A program made the position numbers and the translations under genes. DNA of 64,000 nt, taken from NCBI GenBank assembly GCA_002492525.1, contig DKZA01000008.1, positions 99,864-163,863 of the forward strand. The letters are read 5' to 3'. Shown here in pieces: positions 60,147 to 64,000 of this stretch. The notes below the pieces were generated by a model that made no database searches, had not been told where the DNA came from, and saw only the letters and a list, made by a program, of their open reading frames with translations. Every line of letters starts with the position of its first letter. The first letter of the stretch is position 1. Source of the DNA: Lachnospiraceae bacterium UBA7086 (GTDB lineage: Bacteria; Bacillota; Clostridia; Lachnospirales; Lachnospiraceae).

Positions 60147-61583
60147 CTAATATTCTTGGTAATCCTCATATTTTTTCTTTAATTCCAATATCATATTTTT
60201 AACAGGACTTTCAACTAAATCTAAATATGCATTTTGTAAATGTAATAAATAGTCATATCCTTGATTATAAGCATCTCTATCTTGATAATGATCTACCAAG
60301 AACCAATAACAATCTGCGGCATTATATACAAGATTAACATACTCTGGTATATTATTTTCTTTTTCCAATTTTAATATTTCCTGTGAAAAGCATTCCTTAA
60401 CATTTTCTATATCAGTTTTTGTTCCTAATCCTGTCCGAATCATCCAATATCCAATATAACATAAGTCCTCCTCATTTTTACATATATGATAGAATAAAGT
60501 ATTTAGTATTTCATATGCTTCCTCTAAGGATTCTTCATTCCCAATAACAATTTTTCCTTTGGCAACGTTCTTCATACAATCAACATACATTTGCAAATCT
60601 GTATTTACATCTACTTTTATTCTGATTTCATCAAAACAAGTTTCAGCACTTAATAAATATTTTTCATCTCCCACTATCAAATAAGCTAATGGATAATATA
60701 TCGACATTTTTTTTAGTAAAATAAGTTCAATTCTTTTACTATCAAATATGCCATGTTCATATTTCATCATTCCTCTACAATTATCTAAAGCATTCTGATA
60801 ATAAGATACGGTAAGTTTCAAATTGTTAAAGCTGGCCGTATAGTTTTTTTCCGATGCAACCAGTTTTTGATAATATTCAGCCAAAGCATAATAGACTATT
60901 GTTTGTGTGTTATATGTATTATAGTCTTGCTTATTCTTGGTATTATAATTTTCCATAGCCTCTTCTAGATTTTTACAATAATATGTTATTTTCTTCTCGT
61001 AATTCTCATCACTTAAGTCACTGGAAAGTAAAATTAGCATTCCCATACTCAAAAGTTTAATGTCTTCATTTTCTTCATATTTTGTATTAGCAATATTTTC
61101 AAATATTTCAATAGCTGTATATCTATACTTATTTTCTGCCCCTTCACTTAGAATGAACTGACTGGAGTAAGCATATGCTTCCCAAAATTTTATAGTCTCT
61201 AGTTGATAATTCTTTGCGTTAGGCAAACTTACATATAATTCATTATAGATAACAGCAGCATCTAAATACTTCCCCGCCATCTGTAGTGCTTTGGCTTTTT
61301 GAAATAATACATTATTATATATTTCGTCATCACTCATTGGTTTTTCACGATAAAAAACTAAACATACTAAACATATTATTCCAACAGAAAATACTATTAT
61401 CAGGAATCTTTTTCTCTGAAATTTTTCCACAGTATGCTTACTGTCTATTTCATTGAGACCGCTTCGACTTACCTCATTGCCATTGCTTTGTTGTGCATCA
61501 ATATGTGCATCATCAAATGCCATACTAAGCTGTCCACCATTATGAACATTTATTTCTATTTTTTTCTCTTGTTCATCTCCCAT
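60147..61583 (-). CDS. Membrane-anchored TPR-like protein with N-terminal Asn/Gly motif
   Basis: A 478-residue protein. The ATG at 61583 (MGDEQEKKIEINVHNGGQ) has AGGAG six bases upstream. Residues ~10-38 contain the motif NGGQ, A-x-D-x-A, I-x-A-x-Q and NG shared with the next protein. A membrane helix lies at ~60-78 (FLIIVFSVGIICLVCLVFY). The rest is helical TPR/Sel1-like, about 380 residues on the far side (KALQMAGKYLDAAVIYNELY). It sits eight bases from the previous stop. The motif would be cytoplasmic and the TPR part outside or in the reverse orientation; the direction is not certain. Confidence 0.75.
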   Translation of the reverse strand: MGDEQEKKIEINVHNGGQLSMAFDDAHIDAQQSNGNEVSRSGLNEIDSKHTVEKFQRKRFLIIVFSVGIICLVCLVFYREKPMSDDEIYNNVLFQKAKALQMAGKYLDAAVIYNELYVSLPNAKNYQLETIKFWEAYAYSSQFILSEGAENKYRYTAIEIFENIANTKYEENEDIKLLSMGMLILLSSDLSDENYEKKITYYCKNLEEAMENYNTKNKQDYNTYNTQTIVYYALAEYYQKLVASEKNYTASFNNLKLTVSYYQNALDNCRGMMKYEHGIFDSKRIELILLKKMSIYYPLAYLIVGDEKYLLSAETCFDEIRIKVDVNTDLQMYVDCMKNVAKGKIVIGNEESLEEAYEILNTLFYHICKNEEDLCYIGYWMIRTGLGTKTDIENVKECFSQEILKLEKENNIPEYVNLVYNAADCYWFLVDHYQDRDAYNQGYDYLLHLQNAYLDLVESPVKNMILELKKKYEDYQEY

Positions 61584-61591
61584 ATTATCTC

Positions 61592-62203
61592 CTATTTTAT
61601 GCAATGCATAATAAACTCCTGTAGTTTGTGCAAGTTATCTGCCAATGTCGGAATCCCATTTGCAATCGTAAACATCGGAGCAATTAAAGCTAAACAATTC
61701 CTCAATCTGCTCACCTTGGGTTCATGCTTTGTTAATTCCTCTTTTGACATCTCTACAATGTCAGCAATTTCATCTGCATCTTCTTTTTTCAGTTCTGATA
61801 GATTTTCCATAATTCCTTTAATAATATCATCTAGTTCATTTCCATTTACACCATTATTTTGCATCGCATTTATTGTGGCATTATCTTTCGCCAAATTGAA
61901 CTGTCCACCATTCATATTCATATTAATAATCATACCAGTATTGCCCATTGGATCTTCTTGCTGCTTTTCTTTAAAATAATCCTGCCCATCAGTTGTTAAA
62001 TATGCATATAGTTCTCCAAGAACATTTTCTTTATAACCGCTAATAACTCCTGCTACTTCCAACTCTTTAAGCAATTTGTTTTTTGCAATTTTCATATTAG
62101 GAATATTCTTTAAGTCATTTATCTCAATAGAGACTTCTGTTCTGTTATCCTTATTTGATTTGTCCACAATATACTTTAATAACTTTTCCGCATCTTTTGT
62201 CAT
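61592..62203 (-). CDS. Winged-helix protein with Asn/Gly motif
   Basis: A 203-residue protein. Residues 1-78 are a winged-helix-like domain (AEKLLKYIVDK, LLKELEVAGVISGYKEN, YLTTDGQDYF). Residues ~92-122 hold MNMNGGQFNLAKDNATINA and QNNGVNGNEL, the motif also found in the TPR protein. The last ~80 residues are helical and end with a hydrophobic stretch (NCLALIAPMFTIANGIPTL). AAAGGAG precedes the ATG. It is probably co-transcribed with the TPR gene. Confidence 0.72.
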   Translation of the reverse strand: MTKDAEKLLKYIVDKSNKDNRTEVSIEINDLKNIPNMKIAKNKLLKELEVAGVISGYKENVLGELYAYLTTDGQDYFKEKQQEDPMGNTGMIINMNMNGGQFNLAKDNATINAMQNNGVNGNELDDIIKGIMENLSELKKEDADEIADIVEMSKEELTKHEPKVSRLRNCLALIAPMFTIANGIPTLADNLHKLQEFIMHCIK

Positions 62204-62221
62204 AATAAAATCTCCTTTATG

Positions 62222-62393
62222 TCAATATATAATAACTTTTAAGAATTGATAATTCTTATATATCCCCACCAACAACACAATATTTGTCGCAGCTAAATTC
62301 AATGCATACTCCGCAAACTCATCTGAAATAGATTCGACTGTACTACCTTGTTCAGCAATTTTTTCATCACTTGAAGACCTGTTTCTAGCGTAG
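62222..62393 (-). pseudogene. Possible gene remnant between the DUF4062 and winged-helix genes
   Basis: An open frame without start codon reads IAEQGSTVESISDEFAEYAL, then a hydrophobic stretch (LNLAATNIVLLVGI) and YKNYQFLKVIIY before a stop. It looks coding by composition but begins right after a TAG and has no ribosome binding site. Could be the C-terminal end of a lost membrane protein. Confidence 0.3.
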
Positions 62394-62437
62394 CTCTATG
62401 ATTTGTCATATGTGATAACATGTAGAATAAATGCAAA

Positions 62438-63763
62438 TTATTCAACTACAACTTTTATTACTTTGACATCACTCTTTTCGTACTCTTCGCATATACAACT
62501 ACATTCTATTTCAAATACTCCCTTTTTCTTTGGCGCAATAATATATTTGTCCTTTATTTTCCACTCATATTCCGTCATTAGATTTTCCATTCTAACACTT
62601 AAACTATTATCATCATTGTAAAAGTGCTTGTTTGGTGCATCCATTTGTGAAATATACTCTGTGTCCAACAACCTTCCTATCCCTAAAGAAGCAGGTCCCA
62701 ATATTTCTGCATTAATTCTATTCAATTTATTTTTATCATAATAAAATTTATCTATTGGATTTTGTTTCTTTGATGGTTTTTGGGGAACTGAAATATCATT
62801 ATCTTTCTTACGGTATACCTTTATTTCTTCTGGAAAATAAATTTCTATACGTATATCCCTAGCTTTCATGTTTCCATCATTACTAATTTTCAAATCAATA
62901 TCAAATGGATGATCTTTTACTTGCTCATAATATCTACGTTCTTCCTTATATTTTTCCAGAACCTCCTTTGATGGCAAACTGGAGTTATATTCTTCTAACA
63001 TTTCCTGCGTTATATATCCCCTTGCTTCATCTGGAATATCTTCCATTTCAAGTGGCATATAATCACAATCAATTGTATTTGAATTGAGTTCAAAATATGG
63101 AATATGAATTACTTTTTCGTTATTAATGCATACGTTCAATTTTGGCTTTCTTGTAACTGCATTCCTTTTCAGTTCCTTATTTTCTTCCTCCAACTCTCTA
63201 ATCTTTTTATTCATTTCAACAAATTCATTTTGTGTTTCTTCTAAATTCAACTTATCTGCTCTTATCCAACCTGGCCTTTTTCCTCTATTGATTTCCTTAG
63301 TCAATGCAATAGATACTTTATTCGCTAAATCATCCTTGCTCGTCCACCATTGAACCATTCTTCCATTTTTTACTTCGTCTTTAAACTGTTCTAACTTTTC
63401 CCTCCTACTAGCATCTTGCTCCATCTTATCAGGCGTAATAGCCACACTGTCATCTATCAAAAAAGCTAATACAGGTATCTTCCGTTCCACTGCATAACGA
63501 AATTCCTTTTGTGTGTAGCTGATTCCAACATATTCCCCTTCTTCAATTACGCTCCCATATCTATGACCAATAATCAAAACATAATAATCAGAACTATCTA
63601 TGGTCTCTCTTATTATTTCCCACTGTTCCTCATCCGCAGCACTGAACATTTCCATTCCTATAGGAAACTGATACATAGAAAGAATTGTATCCTGAACCCT
63701 TTTTCTTTCTTCTTTTAAATCCTCATATGTAGAACTTATAAAAATTTGATATTTCTTTTCCAT
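62438..63763 (-). CDS. DUF4062-domain protein
   Basis: A 441-residue protein. Residues ~5-100 (YQIFISSTYEDLKEERKRV, FPIGMEMFSA, YVLIIGHRYGS, SYTQKEFRYAVERKIPVLAF) match DUF4062, a TIR/SEFIR-related fold found on bacterial NLR-like and immune proteins. A short coiled coil at ~178-203 links it to a ~240-residue beta-rich domain (PFDIDLKISNDGNMKARDIRIEIYFP, FEIECSCICEEYE). It is upstream of the winged-helix and TPR genes on the same strand and is a candidate effector. Confidence 0.8.
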   Translation of the reverse strand: MEKKYQIFISSTYEDLKEERKRVQDTILSMYQFPIGMEMFSAADEEQWEIIRETIDSSDYYVLIIGHRYGSVIEEGEYVGISYTQKEFRYAVERKIPVLAFLIDDSVAITPDKMEQDASRREKLEQFKDEVKNGRMVQWWTSKDDLANKVSIALTKEINRGKRPGWIRADKLNLEETQNEFVEMNKKIRELEEENKELKRNAVTRKPKLNVCINNEKVIHIPYFELNSNTIDCDYMPLEMEDIPDEARGYITQEMLEEYNSSLPSKEVLEKYKEERRYYEQVKDHPFDIDLKISNDGNMKARDIRIEIYFPEEIKVYRKKDNDISVPQKPSKKQNPIDKFYYDKNKLNRINAEILGPASLGIGRLLDTEYISQMDAPNKHFYNDDNSLSVRMENLMTEYEWKIKDKYIIAPKKKGVFEIECSCICEEYEKSDVKVIKVVVE

Positions 63764-64000
63764 AAAATTACTCCGTCTCCACCATATCCTGCCGCAATTT
63801 AAACTCTATTGTCTTTGTACTTCCACCAGTTCTTCTTATCATACAAGCTATTTCTATCACTATCATAAACGCAATTTTTATCGTATAGCTTATTACCTTG
63901 ATTCATTTTATCTTAAAAATAAAACTACTTATTTTCAACAAATCAAAATTTAGAGCATTCTATAATTTACAACTTTAAATTAATTTTCAAAAAATATACT
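63764..64000. other. AT-rich end of window, upstream of the DUF4062 gene
   Basis: Contains the GGAG ribosome binding site of the DUF4062 gene near 63770 and AT-rich promoter-like DNA (TTGAAA and TAAAAT on the minus strand, with longer than usual spacing). No gene is seen. Confidence 0.4.

Noticed and set aside
59969..60169. 66-residue ORF between recombinase operon and TPR gene
   Set aside because: It includes the TPR gene terminator and has no ribosome binding site.

Overview
The window looks like the chromosome of a spore-forming, anaerobic Gram-positive of the Lachnospiraceae type. It carries a complete spoIIIAA-AE operon plus the start of spoIIIAF, the block dgt-dnaG-rpoD-trmK, a class A RNase P RNA, and strong AGGAGG-type ribosome binding sites. 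There is no marker gene for a species-level call.

1-25.7 kb is ordinary chromosome. It holds the spoIIIA operon (minus strand), a PHP phosphoesterase, a membrane protein, ylmH, two COG0523 metal GTPases (one with a repeated His-rich segment), an ABC transporter, a mutarotase, a membrane protein/trypsin-like protease pair, and rnpB with an unusually long, internally repeated P12 region. These are followed by a uridine-kinase-like protein, trmK, rpoD, dnaG, dgt, a lipase-like hydrolase facing an acyltransferase-like gene and a zinc-ribbon membrane protein, a GerMN-like lipoprotein, a double hemerythrin and two tRNA-Leu genes.

From 25.72 kb to the window end lies accessory DNA that looks AT-richer by eye (not measured). 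It starts exactly at the 3' end of tRNA-Leu(AAG), with a tyrosine integrase next to it, so I read it as an integrated element whose far end is outside the window. Cargo in order: small unknown genes; a MITE-like insertion; three tandem paralogs with a DUF7666-like head and 9-13 copies of a 22-residue repeat; a 1506-residue secreted protein with a thioester-like head; two lipoproteins; a NERD-domain protein with a divergent HTH regulator; three secreted or surface proteins behind a structured leader RNA; and then an immune-type block.

The immune-type block (48-64 kb) has three separate modules: (a) TIR protein plus DUF6414-like protein; (b) cold-shock-like/AAA-type ATPase plus a small HEPN protein with an RNxxxH motif; (c) a DUF4062 protein, a winged-helix protein and a TPR membrane protein, the last two sharing an Asn/Gly-rich motif of the kind used in amyloid signalling. 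A four-gene RIT/Tn554-like recombinase operon sits between (b) and (c). Modules (b) and (c) are the best candidates for an undescribed system. All functions of these modules are inferred from sequence features read by eye; no database search was possible.
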